Shown: positions 10,372-23,400 of the stretch, in pieces
Layout of the letters: each line of letters opens with the position of its first letter
How positions within the stretch are numbered: position 1 is the stretch's first letter
Assembly (NCBI GenBank): GCA_037349105.1
Contig: JAYJMM010000114.1
Location: forward strand, 4,703,501-4,767,500
DNA from: Limnomonas spitsbergensis
Lineage: Eukaryota > Chlorophyta > Chlorophyceae > Chlamydomonadales
Direction: 5' to 3'
DNA: 64,000 nucleotides
Notes under the pieces: generated by a model
Seen by the model: only the letters and a program-made list of their open reading frames with translations
What the model was told of the DNA's origin: nothing
The model's database searches: none
Position numbers and translations under genes: made by a program

Positions 10372-12122
10372 GTATGTGTCACGCAAAAGTGGTTTGACCT
10401 GTGTTTGCAAGCCAAGCAAGCACAACTATGCGGACGTGGTGGGATAACCTTGTAGGCTGTTCCCTCTGTGCGCATCTCAAGCCGGGCCACCAGTGCACGT
10501 CCATCCTGCCCATGCAGAAATGCTCGTATCCTGCCCGCCCATGCACAAGTGGCGACTCCAAGCCCGCCCATGCTCTAGTACCTGAACAAGTGGTCATGCC
10601 CAGCTTGCCGCATGCACATGACAAGCCCCGAGAAAAATAAAACTGTGCCTAAAGGACAGAGCGACGTTATGGGATGAGGTTCTTCTGTCCAGGGTGTGAA
10701 GGCGCCTACCTCGTTGGATAACAATGATCTGCCACTTTTTCTCTCTACCTGCCATGGGTTTGGGTTTCAGGGTTAATGGGTCAGGAAGAGAGAGAGGACC
10801 GGACTTCGAGAGGATTCGCCTGGAACACATCCGAAGGCACAACACCTTTTATCCGACGTCAATTACCCTCTACCCTCTGAGGGGATTGTGAAGAATGATA
10901 GGGATGCCTGAGCTGCCAGAACATGAGTGCTCTTGCCTGGATTCACACAGACGCATCCAAAGGAATGTACCACAAAAGCATGACGTTACACGTCTGGGCC
11001 ATGCTGAACTGAAGCTCGGCCACGTCAGCAAACAAAAAGTCAGCAAACACATGTGTCCTGAAAATTTCTTTCCTCACTGCCCGCTGCTGCAGGGATCATG
11101 AGAAGTGAGAGAGAGAGATTTGAGCTATCTGAATTTGAAGTGGATTCGCATACATGGACATATATCACAGAGAACGTGTCACATGGACGCATGACAGAGA
11201 TCGCGTGATCCTTATGGGGCTCCAGGCCTCCATCCGCGCGAGTCTGGATGAAGAGCTTGCCTGGGGCTGTGGATGCCGTCACGCCTCCAAACATGCCTCC
11301 TGACCTGCAACGGCTGCGCTGCGAGGGGCTAGCTGACATGGCACGAGCACTCCTCGACACTAGGCGCCGTTCCTGCAGTTAATTGGACACCAGTTTTGCA
11401 GTAAACCTGTGGGGAGGATCAGAAGAGGCCTGCCTTGCAAGGGCATGCGGCACGCCACCGTCCAAGCCGCGACCGTGCGCTGGGCTAGCCGGCCAGCTAT
11501 TCATGCTCCGACTCAGGGCGCTGGTGCCTGGTGGACATCCTTTGTGTGGTTTTCACACCTGCTGATCCTGGTATTTTGTTTCGTTCTTTCCTCCCACCTT
11601 AAAGTTAGGCGCCCACGCGGCCGAGCCTTTTTGAGCAGGGCCCAGAGGTGTAACGTCATTAATCTGCTGATAACTCAGGCTTATGGCTTAAGTTCCGAAT
11701 CGCTCCCATGGTGCCTGGCATCCCCAACGAAACAAATTGATGGCAGTGCGCTCTACCGTTATGTTGCGATAGATGATAGAACTCTCGACTGGTGCTGCTG
11801 TCCTCTGAAAAGGTGGCCCATCGTTTCAACCTGTTAGCGTCACCATGCTGTGAATCGCTTTCAGTCCAGCGGGGCATCAAATTTGATGCAAGGGACAGGT
11901 GCCGCAAGTCTAGCTGTTATGCTGTGCCATGGGATAGGTGCTTCCAAGTCATGCTGTGAATGGGAAATGGCACTGTTGCAATGGGAATGGTGCCACCGTA
12001 TCAAGGGCAGCTCCCATTATCTCTTCCCCTGGAAGACCCTGGCCATATGAATGCATGATGTCTATTGTCTACAGACACACGCATGTCCCGCTCGTCGCAT
12101 GAGCGCCCAATGGCTTAATAAT
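10372..12122. other. Region downstream of MYCBP, possible last exon, DR-A copies
   Basis: A frame open from 11209 to a TAA at 11380-11382 could include the missing MYCBP exon, but no residues identify it. Core-only DR-A fragments lie at 10981-11030 (+) and 11575-11661 (-). Nothing else is recognised. Confidence 0.3.
11575..11661 (-). repeat. DR-A dispersed repeat, minus strand
   Basis: Read on the minus strand it begins AATGACGTTACACCTCTGGG and continues through GGCTCGGCCGCGTGGGCGCC, matching the DR-A core at 1866-1925 almost base for base. The A/G-rich body is short and degenerate. Confidence 0.6.
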
Positions 12123-12312
12123 TGAGTCAATGACGCTACACCTCTGGACCCAGCTCAAAAAGGCTTGGCCGTGTAGGCGCCCAACTGTCTGGTTGGAAAC
12201 AGTAGGGAAGTTGAGAAAGAAAAATAGAGGGGCAAATGCCCAGAAAAGAGAAAACCGCAACAACAGAAGGTCAAAATGCCCAGGCCCCTAGACCCGAGCA
12301 CTCAACAACTTG
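12123..12312 (+). repeat. DR-A dispersed repeat, full unit
   Basis: Begins CAATGACGCTACACC, passes through GGCCGTGTAGGCGCCCAACT, then an A/G-rich body and a terminal block near ACCCGAGCACTCAACAA. Boundaries match the copy at 1865. No flanking duplication could be assigned by eye. Confidence 0.6.
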
Positions 12313-12367
12313 GACCACATTTAGGTTTCTGCAAGTCAAGAGCATCGTCGGAGCAATGTTTAGTTTT

Positions 12368-12976
12368 CTATACAAAAACGGTCTCAACATTTAGCCAGTG
12401 CGACCCCATCTGATACCAAGCTACAGGAAAAATAATATTAGGCCTGCTCAAATTGTCCCAGAAAGTCTCCTTTACATCACGCTTAATCTGGAAGGAACCA
12501 CTTGGAGAACGTAACAATTTTAAACCCCGGGCGTTTTGAGTCAGGCGAAGCACACGAACAGACAGGGCAATATGTGGCATATCCCTAGACATATTGGAAA
12601 GCCATTGATCCCTGGCTGATTTTAGAATGACCTCAACATCCAGGGGGGTATTGACTGAAGCAGTAAATAAACCAATGCCCAAGGTCATCAATATCGATGA
12701 CAATAAACCAACCCAACTAAGTTAAGTTACAGCCTCCGCCAGATCACAACTTTCCTGCTGGGCCATATTCATGAGGTCATCGACAGACCTCAGGTGAATT
12801 TTATTCCAGAGCCTCAGGGCCTGCTGCAAAGGACTTGGGACAAGGGTTTCACGGTCAAGTTGCAGACATTGCCAAAGGAAACCCTTGAGAATTATCGAGG
12901 GGGGCAGAAAAAAGAAACCAGGGACCCCATCACCCCTACTTTTCCAAAACTCATCCACTTGACATGTGACTTGCAC
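12368..12976 (-). other. Two adjacent minus-strand ORFs of unknown nature
   Basis: Frames at 12722-12976 (84 codons) and 12368-12703 (111 codons) are read on the same strand, with a stop and about 20 bp between them. Composition looks protein-like and less GC-rich than the host genes. The upstream one ends in a segment (LWNKIHLRSVDDL) that resembles the tail of LINE reverse transcriptases. That resemblance is weak and no catalytic motif is visible. They may be a degraded retroelement remnant or chance frames. Confidence 0.25.
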
Positions 12977-13059
12977 CTAAGGAATTTTGGGAGGGTATCT
13001 CGGCTTCAAGAAAAGAAGCAAACGTTTTTTCAGGGGCTTGGACCTCCCACCCCCTCCTA

Positions 13060-14466
13060 GTTTGACATGCGTTGACCGGGTACTTAACGTTGACCATGCA
13101 CATGGGGTCGTTGGAAAGCCCCGACCCTGTCCCATGCAGTGAGATTATCACATCATGGAGTTGTCGGAGTTGAGATATTATTTGTAAGATCAGCTTTTGC
13201 GAAATCTACGAAATCCTCATTGTTTGGCTCTCTGTCCCTCAATCACCGTTGGACCAAAACGCATTTTAAGATCAGATAGGGAAAAAGGCATATAATTTCC
13301 CCGGTTCCTTTTTGCGCCTTGTCTATTAAATTTACCGCAGTTTTCCAGCTTTCGTTGTCCACACTTCGCAGGTCGCTAGCAGAAACAGGCGCTGTATCAT
13401 GGGGCCAGTGTCATACACCGGACACTGCCCCCTCCCGTTTTCATCGGCATTGAAGACTGTGTGCCTCATGGGCTGAACCAGCTCTCCATATATGGCCATG
13501 AAGCTGGTATGAAGTCTGAATGCTAGGAGACTCCTTAGCTTCCGCAGGCACCGTACAACAGGACCTGTGCCATATGGGTCCCGTCCCGTTCACACTTCAC
13601 AGCAAGGTTCCTGGTCATGTCACATGACCTAGCCCATAGCTCCTACCATGCAGGTGGTGGAGATTGGAAATAACAGACACCAACACTGTCGTATACACAT
13701 ACAAAAACTACGAGAGCCCAGAGGTGTAACGTCAGTTACGCATAAAAACTACTAACGACGGCTAAAAGGCAAAGGGTGGATTTTGTGGGGGGAAATGGCC
13801 CAGGCTGTAGAGCACCGAGTCTACAAGCATCACGATTGACGATGGATGCACGGGACAGCAGCCCGTAATAAAAACCGGTTCAAAGCTCCTATAACTAATT
13901 TCCGAATTTTTTCACGGTCGGCCGAGGAGCGTCACATGTGATGTGCGGGACAAGAGCCCGCGGCGAACCGGTTCCGGACACTACATAGCCAGAAAACAGC
14001 AAGCATGAAAAAAACGCCAAGTGTCGTGTCCTTTCCTGGAGCGCCCTCCAGCAAGCAACTCAGGACGTGGCATAGGAATGAACCCCCCCAATTCAATAGA
14101 GGATCTCCCAAGGGTAGCACAGGGGCCTAAACCCTTGACCCATGTACAGTGCAGAGGCCTACACTCCTGCAGAAACCTTGACCCCCACCGGTACCCCTAC
14201 CGGTGTCTGTACCGCCTAAGGGTGCAGACAGCCCTCGTTCCATCAACGGCTCAACAATGAACACAACACCGCAGTGGCTCCCTAAAAACCCTGAACCCTA
14301 AAAGCTTTTGCCCTAAAAGCCTTTAGCCCCTTAACTGAATAACTGATACAGTGGTCTTCATTCTCTACACCCCAGCCGTTTGAGGCTAATAATTGATGCA
14401 AAAGGATGTGAACGCGTGAAATGTCCGGTGTTTGAGTGAAGCCTGAATCAAACGCCGCAGCGTCAT
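13060..14466. other. Intergenic stretch between MYCBP and the TUTase 3' end
   Basis: No coding exon is recognised. A DR-A core fragment on the minus strand lies near 13716-13736. The last part presumably includes the 3' UTR of the minus-strand nucleotidyltransferase gene, with scattered CCCTAAA-like words near 14285-14330. Confidence 0.35.
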
Positions 14467-17400
14467 TCATGCGGCAACATTGTTATCCACCGCCTGGAAC
14501 AGCAGCGGGATCGGGTCCTCCTCGCTCGCCAGCACGCGGGCCGCCCGCAGGAACTCCTGCCGAAGGCCCTGTTGAGCAGCAGAAGGTGTTCCACACTTCA
14601 GCGTCAACACCTAGCAGCTAGCACAAGGGCACCTAACAGCCAGCCCAAGGGGGGGAGGAGAGGGAGGCGCTGCATCCTCTGTTGTCATCCTAGCTTTTTC
14701 TCCTTCTGTTTATTATAATAACGTTTTACCGTAATCGCCCTTGTCCCTTTCACCCCCCTTAATGTGGGCACAGAAATCAAAGACTAGGGACAAGAAACTT
14801 GCCGCGTTTGGGTGTGTCCTCTCACCCCCCCTCCCCTCGGGCTAGCTTCCCCTAGTTTAGGGTTAAGGTTACGGTGCACAAACTGGTTTTGTCGCGGCTG
14901 TCCCATGCATCGATTCTGATCCGTGCTGAGCATATGCGCAGTACCTCAGGTCAAGCCACGGACACCCTCCTGCCAAGCACATTGTTGAAGTGGCAAGTTT
15001 GATGCACGGTGACACCTGTAACCTGGAACCGTGCGACACTCTTGACACATTATAGATCAAGCCGGGTCGCCTGAGCCCTGCCACAGACACTCTCCTGCCA
15101 GTCTGCCACTTTCTCCCCCTTTCTCTTTAATTTACGTGGGATTTCGGTTTTAAAACCCCAGCACTGATTCTGATGCGCCCCTTTAGACTGTCAAACACCA
15201 CAAAATGCATACCGCCTTCTGCGTCCACCGCTGACGCTCCTTTTGTTTTGCCTGTTCTCAGTGGTTCAGCTCAAGTGCAGCGCCGGTCAGGGCTCATAAA
15301 TCATCATGCATTCATTCACACAGAAACAGCAGGATAATTTTTTTTATTTTTTTACGCATTGAAACTCACGACAACGGACTCCCTGTCGATGGTCCTCCCG
15401 AGGTCGTGCGACAGCTCAAACGGGTCCTCGATGCACACCAGGTGGCGCTCACTCCCCTGCCGCATCGTCCTGTATAGGGAGGGGTTTTGAAGAATAATAA
15501 AAAGGTGTGGACCTGTCCACACCAGGTATCGCTCACTCCCCTGGCGCATCGTCATGTTCCGGGGGAGGCGATTTAAACAAAAATACAAAATGTGTGGACT
15601 TGTCCATACCAGGTGGCGCTCACTCCCCTGGCGCATCATCCTGTTTTCGGGGGGAGGGTTTTAAACAAAAGCTAAAAAAATACTGCATACACGAATTGAA
15701 ATACGGTACAGAGCTCACTGCATTTAGGAATTTAAGTACGATACAGCGCGTACCGTAGATTTGAATTGTAGTAACGTACGGTTCAGCGCGTATGTTAGGC
15801 TTGTATTGCCTTCCCTCTCATAATAAATCCCTTTAAATATAAAAGGGATTTATGTATTATATTTAAATACCGTAATGTAAAATGCTCCCCTCGGATAATC
15901 ATCCACCAAACTCTCCATTTTCGACCGGAAAGTTGCGTCGACCATCATTAATTAGCATCTCAAGCACCTCTCATCCCTCCCGTATAAAAAAAACGAATAC
16001 TACATCAGTTCTGTACCTCAAAGGGATAATGAGCATTTGAAAATAGCTTTTTACCAACGTGCACCTCGACATGCACACCGTATGAAGACATTCCCCCCCA
16101 ATTACGCAGATGAAGTCCCCCAATAACACAAATGAATCCCCTTGCGCTGCAGCCCGCTCCCTACACTCACCATTTTTTCGACATCTTGGTCAAGAGCCCT
16201 CCAGGCACTCGGACGGACAGCACCATATTATTGTAGTCGTGCCTGAGGCAGCAGGACACTGATAATTTCAGAGTGCAGTTTCAGCTACAATTTAGCTACA
16301 CCACACAGCACTTGGAAGCACAGCATTCTGTTACTGAAGTCATGCCCGAGGCAGCAGAACACTCTGGATTTCAGGCTGCAGTTTCAGCTACAGTTCAGCT
16401 ACAGTCCACACGGACGGACAGCATCATGTTAATGTACTGATGCCTGAGCAGAGGAGAACAATTCTCATTTCGGGCTGCTTCAGCTACAATTCAGCTACAT
16501 CACACAGCACTCGGACGGACAGCACCATATTATTGTAGACTCGCCCGAGGGAAGCATAACACTGGTGAGTTCAGGCTGTAGTTTCAGCTACAATTCAGCT
16601 ACATCACGCGGACCCATAGCACATCTTAATGCAGTCGTGCCTGAACCTGCAGATAACTGGAAAGTCCGGGCTGCTGCTTCAGCTTATGCAGCAGCCAGAG
16701 CAGGCCATACACATGAAGGCTCTGGTAGGTAGCTGAACCGTAGCTGAACTGTAGCTGAACATATGCTAGCTGAACTGCAGCTGAACATATTTACATGTGC
16801 TAGCTGAATTGTAGCTGAACATGTGCTAGATGAGCCATAAAAAAACCACCCCTGCTCATTTGTCACCTGAAGGCCCAGTAGTCAAAGAAGGCCAGCAGTA
16901 GGCTTCCCAGACCCTCCGTGTTCACAGCTCCAAAGCCCTGCATCCCGTCCACATCGTCGAAAAACTCACACTGCCACGGTCCCACCTGTAATAGGAGAGC
17001 ATGCAGTAGCAGGATGTGTGTGTGTGTGTGTGTTTAGGGTTGAGGGTCTGGGGTTCTTGCTCAACAGATTATGGTTCAATGCACACTGCCATCATTAATT
17101 CCTTGGCAAATCAGACACTCGGCGTAGCATGTACATGAATTAATCCTACTGACTGCAAGGGTTTCGGGATAGATTCGGATCATAGCTCTTTGGCTTGAGG
17201 GTTAAGGTTTACGCTCAAGGGTTTGTGCTTCATGGTTTACCGTACACGGTGTGGATCTCCCCCCCCCCCCCCCCTGTGCAACCGATATCTGTCTGCAGAG
17301 TTTCAAGAATCCACCTGCTGGCTGGAACGGTTTCTATGCTTTCCTTGCCAAGATGTAGGGTTTAGGGTTTAGGGCTTCTTCCGTGGCGGGAAAAGTGCAT

Positions 17401-20400
17401 GGCTCAGGGCCTGTTGAGTTGTGGTTCATGGTTCATGCCTACTACTTATTTTTGGCAAAAAAAGGGACACTGCCGTATAGGTATGTAGCAGGTACATGAC
17501 TCCACGTGCTGAGTGTCAGGGTTTCTTCGAATGAAGGGTATGCTTAATTATTAGGGTTTGTGGTTTATGTTTCACGCCCATTTCCTTTTGGAAATCTCCT
17601 TTATCATTATGAGGGATCTCCTTTATTATTTTGTGGCAAAATGGACGCTAGGGACCGGTATAACAGGTGTACACAAAACCCACCTGTTGACTGAACACCG
17701 ACGTCGTGCCCATCGGTCCGGACATCTTGCGTCCCGCGACAACCTCCCCAACCGCCTCATCCCTGCTACAGCTCGCCCGGATCTCGCCAGCAGCACCGCC
17801 ACCCTCCTCAGCCCCATGGCTGGCCCGGCTTTCGCCAGGGTCGCCGCCACCGTCCAACCTGCTGCAGCTGGCCCTGCTGCTTGCCCGGCTCCCGCCAGCC
17901 TCCTCGGCCCCGTTGCCGGCCCGACTCTCGCCAGGGTCGCCGCCGCCCTCCTCCAGCCTGCTGCAGCTGGCCCTGCTGCTTGCCCGGCTCCCGACGGCGC
18001 CCTCCAAGCCGCGCGTGGCGTCGTCCCCAAAGGCCTCCAGCCGCCGGGGCACCAGGCAGTCCTCCTGCTGTCCGCCCGCGGGCCTCGACGAACCGCCAGC
18101 CCCATCATCCCGCGGATCGTCCTGGTCCTGATATTGTGTGGGTTAGGGGTTTTGAGTTCAGTTTTTCTGTTTGAGGGGGGGTGAGTTCGATTTTTTTCGA
18201 GGGTTGGGTCGGGCTTTGATCCCGAGAACAAGCGGTTGAGGGTTGAGGGGTTCTGGGGATTCTGAGACCAGCATCAGGTTTCAGGGTTGAGGGTCCACAG
18301 ATCCAGGGTTCAGTGCTCGGGTGGGTAGTACACTTTGCGTGACGAGGTGGTGGAGCGCCATTGCCTGTACAGCCGGCGACCGAGACGTTTCGTCTTGTCA
18401 TTCTTAAATAATCGATTCAATTTCAATCATCAATTTCAACCAAAATACCGATAATAAATTCCGGTAATTGATTTCAGTTTGAATACTACTGGCAGTCGAT
18501 TCCCTCCGGTCCATGCCTTCACATGCAAAAGACCACGCTGGACTCAAGCCCCAGATAGCATCACTCAACTGTCCCTTTGAAGGTGCCTGAGAGCTGTAAT
18601 TCAGCTACAATCATTCTATAATTCAGCTACAATCCATCTAGAACTCAGCTACAATCCATCTATAATTCAGCTACAATCCATCTATAATTCAGCTACAATC
18701 CATCTACAATTCAGCTAAACATCAGCTACGTCACGGCATAAAACCAATGCGGCGCCTTGCATTTCGCCCTGCTGCTTGAGCCATCGGCTGTTGGCCGGGC
18801 CAGGTTATATCCCCGGTATCTCCACACAGTGAAACCCACCCAGGGGATCCCCGAAATAAATTCTGCCCGTCAGCTTGCCCAACGCTACGGCCGAGCGCTA
18901 CGGCTTCTCCAATACACGGCGATACACGGCGATTGATTTATTTTCATTTCTTGCCCGTTAGACAAGGTCAGGCGGCCTCCATGGGTCCCGTTGGAGGCGG
19001 CAACCGCAACCCGCAACGTGAACGGCACCCAACGGCCCACTCACCCTCCATCCTCTCTCTCTTGCCCCACGGCAGCGCTCTCTGCTGGTCCAGCCCCTCT
19101 CCCGGTGCACCCTCACAAACTCTTGCAATACTCTCTCATCTCCCTACCTCACCCCCACCTGCAACACGCACTCTGCAGCTGGCCTCTCACCTGCCCCTCA
19201 CGCCTTCATGCAAGACCCCCTCACCTGCCCCTCTCGCCCCCACGCAACACCCTCTTATCCCACCCAGCAATGTGACAGCGCCCTCTCACCTGCATTGTGA
19301 CAGCGCCCTCTCCCCGTCCAGCCTCTCCAGCCTCATCACCAGAAGCGCTTGGCTGCTGCTGCTGTTGCGGCGGCGGCGGCGGTGGCATGGTTGAAGGTAG
19401 GTTCATGCTGCCACCAAGGCTGCAGTTAGAGCTAGAGGCCGCTTTCATGCTGCCGCCTCCCGGTGCGGTGGCGGCCTCGCCCCCTGCGCTCCTCGACGGG
19501 CCGTGCTGCAGGACCGGGAGGACCGGAGGGGAGCGCCTCTGGAGCAGGTTGATGCACATGAGCACATAGGCGTACGACGACAGCGTACCCCTACACACAC
19601 AGGCAGATTCAAATTCAAATTCGAAATCAAATTCGGAGTGCGTCATGCACATGTGCGAGTAATTAGGCGCGTGCCGCTTGGCCCGCCAACTGACTAGGAA
19701 TACCATCTGATGCAGCCCACCAGATTTCGCCACAGCCCACCACTCGACGAGGAACACCACAGCCCACGCACCCGTACAAGTCGTTAACCACAGTGGTGGG
19801 CCAAGCAGCCCACCACTTGATAAGGAATACCATCTGATGCAGCCCACCATAGCCCACCACTTGATGAGGAATACCATCTGATGCAGCTTACCTGAGCCCA
19901 CCACTCAACAGGGAACACCAGCTGGCGCAGCCCACCAGAGCCCACCACTTAATGAGGAACACCACAGCCTACGCACCTGTACGAGTCGTTCACCGCACGC
20001 CGCTTGGCCCACCACTTGACGAGGAACACCAGCTGGCGAAGCCGCGGGTCAATTGCAGCGTAGTCCCGGAGCATCTTGGTGTTAATTATCGCCAACGTGT
20101 TGTTCACCTGGGATACGCAACAATGAGGGTTCGGGGTTGGGGGATCAGGATGCGGCGAAAAGAGTGCAGCGCGAGCCGCAGATCACACGGGCTGCCTAGT
20201 CCCGGGGCATCTTGGTGTTGATTATCGCCAGCGTGTTGTTCACCTGGTATCAACAACAATGAGGGTTGAGGGTTGAAGGCTGATCAGCTGATCACAGACT
20301 GCCGGCAGCACAGGCGTGGATCTATGTCGGCGTCGTGGTCCCGGAGAGTCGCATCAAAGCTGAATATGTGGCACTTGGCCTTACGCACCGGCACTCCTGC

Positions 20401-23400
20401 ATGCCTCACGCTCTGAAGTCTTAATCTCCTGCCCTAGTTCAGGATTTAACGTTTAGGGACCACAATCTCCACGTCCAATCTCGCCATTACGACAAGGCAG
20501 ACTGCCTGACACTTGGCCTTGGGTTTAGGGTAAGGACAATGCCGCGACAGCGCGGCTGCTACTCTGCACCTCGCACGTGCCCTAATTTTGTGCATAGGGT
20601 TTAGGGTTTTCAACCCCTGAGCTTAAACCCACCGTCACGGGGTGAGGGCTTAGGATGTTAAATCTCCAAGTTTTAACCCACCGTCACGGGGTTTAGAGTT
20701 CGGGTTTCAGGGCATACGGTAGGGTTAAGAGTTTATAATTCTAAACCACCGAGCCCGAACCTACCGTCACGTCAAAACTGACGCCGTTGCACTTGGCCTT
20801 GCACACCGGGACCCTCGCGTGGCAGATGCTCTGCACGTCGCTCATGCCCGCGGCCGTGAACAGCTCGCCCATCCGCACGACCACCGCGCCCTTCTGCTTC
20901 TCCTCAGTGTCCGCCAGCTCCAGACATACGTCGATGTCGGTCCTGTCGCACACACACAGCTCGTTCGCGGCCGAGCCGAAGAGGTGCACCTTGGCCTGTG
21001 GCCACTCCTGGACCAGCGCCACCCGAACCTGATTGGCAAGAAGAGATGGAAAGGTGTGAGGGTTAAAAATTTACAACTATATAAGAGTTTGAAACGCAAA
21101 GAGGTGCACCTTGGCCTGCGGCCACTCCTGGACCAGCGCCACCCGAACCTGACCGGCATGAGGGGATTGAGAGGTGTGACAGTTTAGTACTCTTTAAGGG
21201 TTTGAACAAAGAGGTGCACCTTGGCCTGCGGCCACTCCTGGACCAGCGCCACCCGAACCTGACCGGCATGAGGGATAGAGAGGTGTGACGGTTTAGTACT
21301 ATAAGGGTTTGAACAAAGAGGTGCACCTTGGCCTGCGGCCACTCCTGGACCAGCGCCACCCGCACCTGATCCGCGCTTAAGGGTTGAAAGGTGTGAGGGT
21401 TTAGCACGCTGCTAGGGTTTATATCGACAAAGAAGAGCACCTTGGCCTCCGGCCACTCCTGGACCAGCGCCAACTGCACCTTGCACGGGTTTAGATGCAA
21501 AGAGGTGTCCCTTGGCCCCCGACTAATCCTGGACCAGCGCCATCCGCATCTGATCCGCACTAAAGGGTTGAAAGGTGTGAGGGTTTAACACGCTGCTAGG
21601 GTTTAAACACAGACACAAAGAGATGTGCCTTGACCTACCAAATCCACAATAATTTCCTGTTAATGTCTACCAAACCACCAGTCAAACTCTTGCGTACGGT
21701 GTTGCTCCCCCAATCCCCACACCCCCATGCGATGCCTACGCTGAAGTCGACCTCTGCCATCTGCCGCACTCCCGAATATTTAGGGTAAGAACCTGACTCT
21801 GATCCCAGCTACACATCAATCTATGTGCATGAGGCAGCATGAGCTGCAGGTATCACCCCCAAGTCCAGCTGTCCAGCTCTTGAGTCCAGCTGCATGCCCC
21901 ACCCCCAAGTCCAGCTGTCCAGCTCTTAAGTCCAGATGCATGCCCCGCCCCCAAGTCCTACGCCCCTTCTTTCGGAGGAAAAGCACGTGCCCCTAGTCAA
22001 ACAGACCACCTCCATCCAACGGCTGCCCCCTTCCCCCAACCTTCCCCACCTCCTCTCAGCCCAGCGTTTGAGGCATCGGGTATGTCACGGCGCCGCTTTC
22101 CCCTACCCCCTCCTACCCCAACCTTACACCAACCCCTCGAGCGTGTCACAGCGCCGCTCTCCCTTACCTCCTCCTACCCCAAACTTGCACCCACCGCCTC
22201 GAGCGTGTCCCGGTGTCGCTCCCTCTCCTCGAACCCCGGCCGCAGCTTCTCCGCGGCAACCCGCAGCTGCTCGTCCAGCTGCGCCAGCGGTGCGCGGCAC
22301 AGGGGCGGGCCGGAGGGCACACCGCCCCTGCGGTTGTGATTAATTCCGTTGCTGCCGTTGCTCCCCATACCGTTCATACCTGGGGACCGGCCGACCAGAG
22401 GGAGCTGCGCCGGCGAGCCGGCGCTTAGCCGCTGCTGCCCTGTGGCCGGCCCAGGTGGCGGCGTTGCTCCTCCCCCGCTGCCCCCATAGGCCCTCTGCCT
22501 AGGGGGAGGAGGAGGCGTGCTGGGCAGTCCAAGTCCAGAGCCTGAGGGCAGCTGCTGCTGCTGCTGTTGCTGCTGTTGCTGCTGCTGCAGGGCTTTCCGT
22601 GACAGGGCAAGCTGCGAAGGGCAAAGCAGCAGCATCTCATCTAGGTGATGCAATTAAGTCAACGTAAACGCCCGTAGCCTTATCCAAAAGGGCCGGGCAG
22701 AGCGGACCGGAAGAGAGCAGAAGGCACCAAAACTTGAACCCTTCGAGATGCGCAACATTTAGAAGAGCAGAAAAAGGGTAAATCAAGTCAAAGTCACAGG
22801 AAGAGGGATTTTAGTGCGTACCAGACAACATCGGGGGACTGCCCGGGAGGCCACCACCAGGCCAAATGGGACCAAACCTTGACCAGCCTATGGCCGCTGG
22901 CCCAGGGCTTGCTGCAGCAAGCCCTGCCGGTCATTGGCCAAGGTGCAGATGATTTGTAGCTGATTTATAGCTGATTCATAGTAGATTAGACGCTGTTTTG
23001 TGGATAATTCGTGGATGATTCGTAGCTGATATAGTGATACGTCGCTGATTTTAGCCGGTTTCTGGCTGAGTTGCAGCTGATACGCCGTGAAACAAAACGC
23101 TGCAAGGCAGAGCACGCATTCACGCAATTTAGAGCCACAGCTTCGCCCTACTGTACGACCTCAATACAACGTCATGAAAGAGGCCCCTCCTGTGAAATTT
23201 ATTAAGCAGTCCCATTTCTCAACTTCTCTCAATTCTTCCCAACCTACCGAAGATTAGATTTGCCTTCCATCGGCCGTCAAAAATTGATTTCTTTTAATGC
23301 TGCCCTGAGGGCAAATTGGCCGCAAAAACGTTTCATTTGGACTGAAAACTGGCGTCGAAGACCGATAATTAGTAAATTCATCGACCCCAAACAACGTTAA

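Noticed and set aside
17626..18231. Plus-strand frame of 208 codons over TUTase exon 6
   Set aside because: The minus strand has matching GT-AG sites and phase with exons 5 and 7. The plus frame has no conserved blocks.
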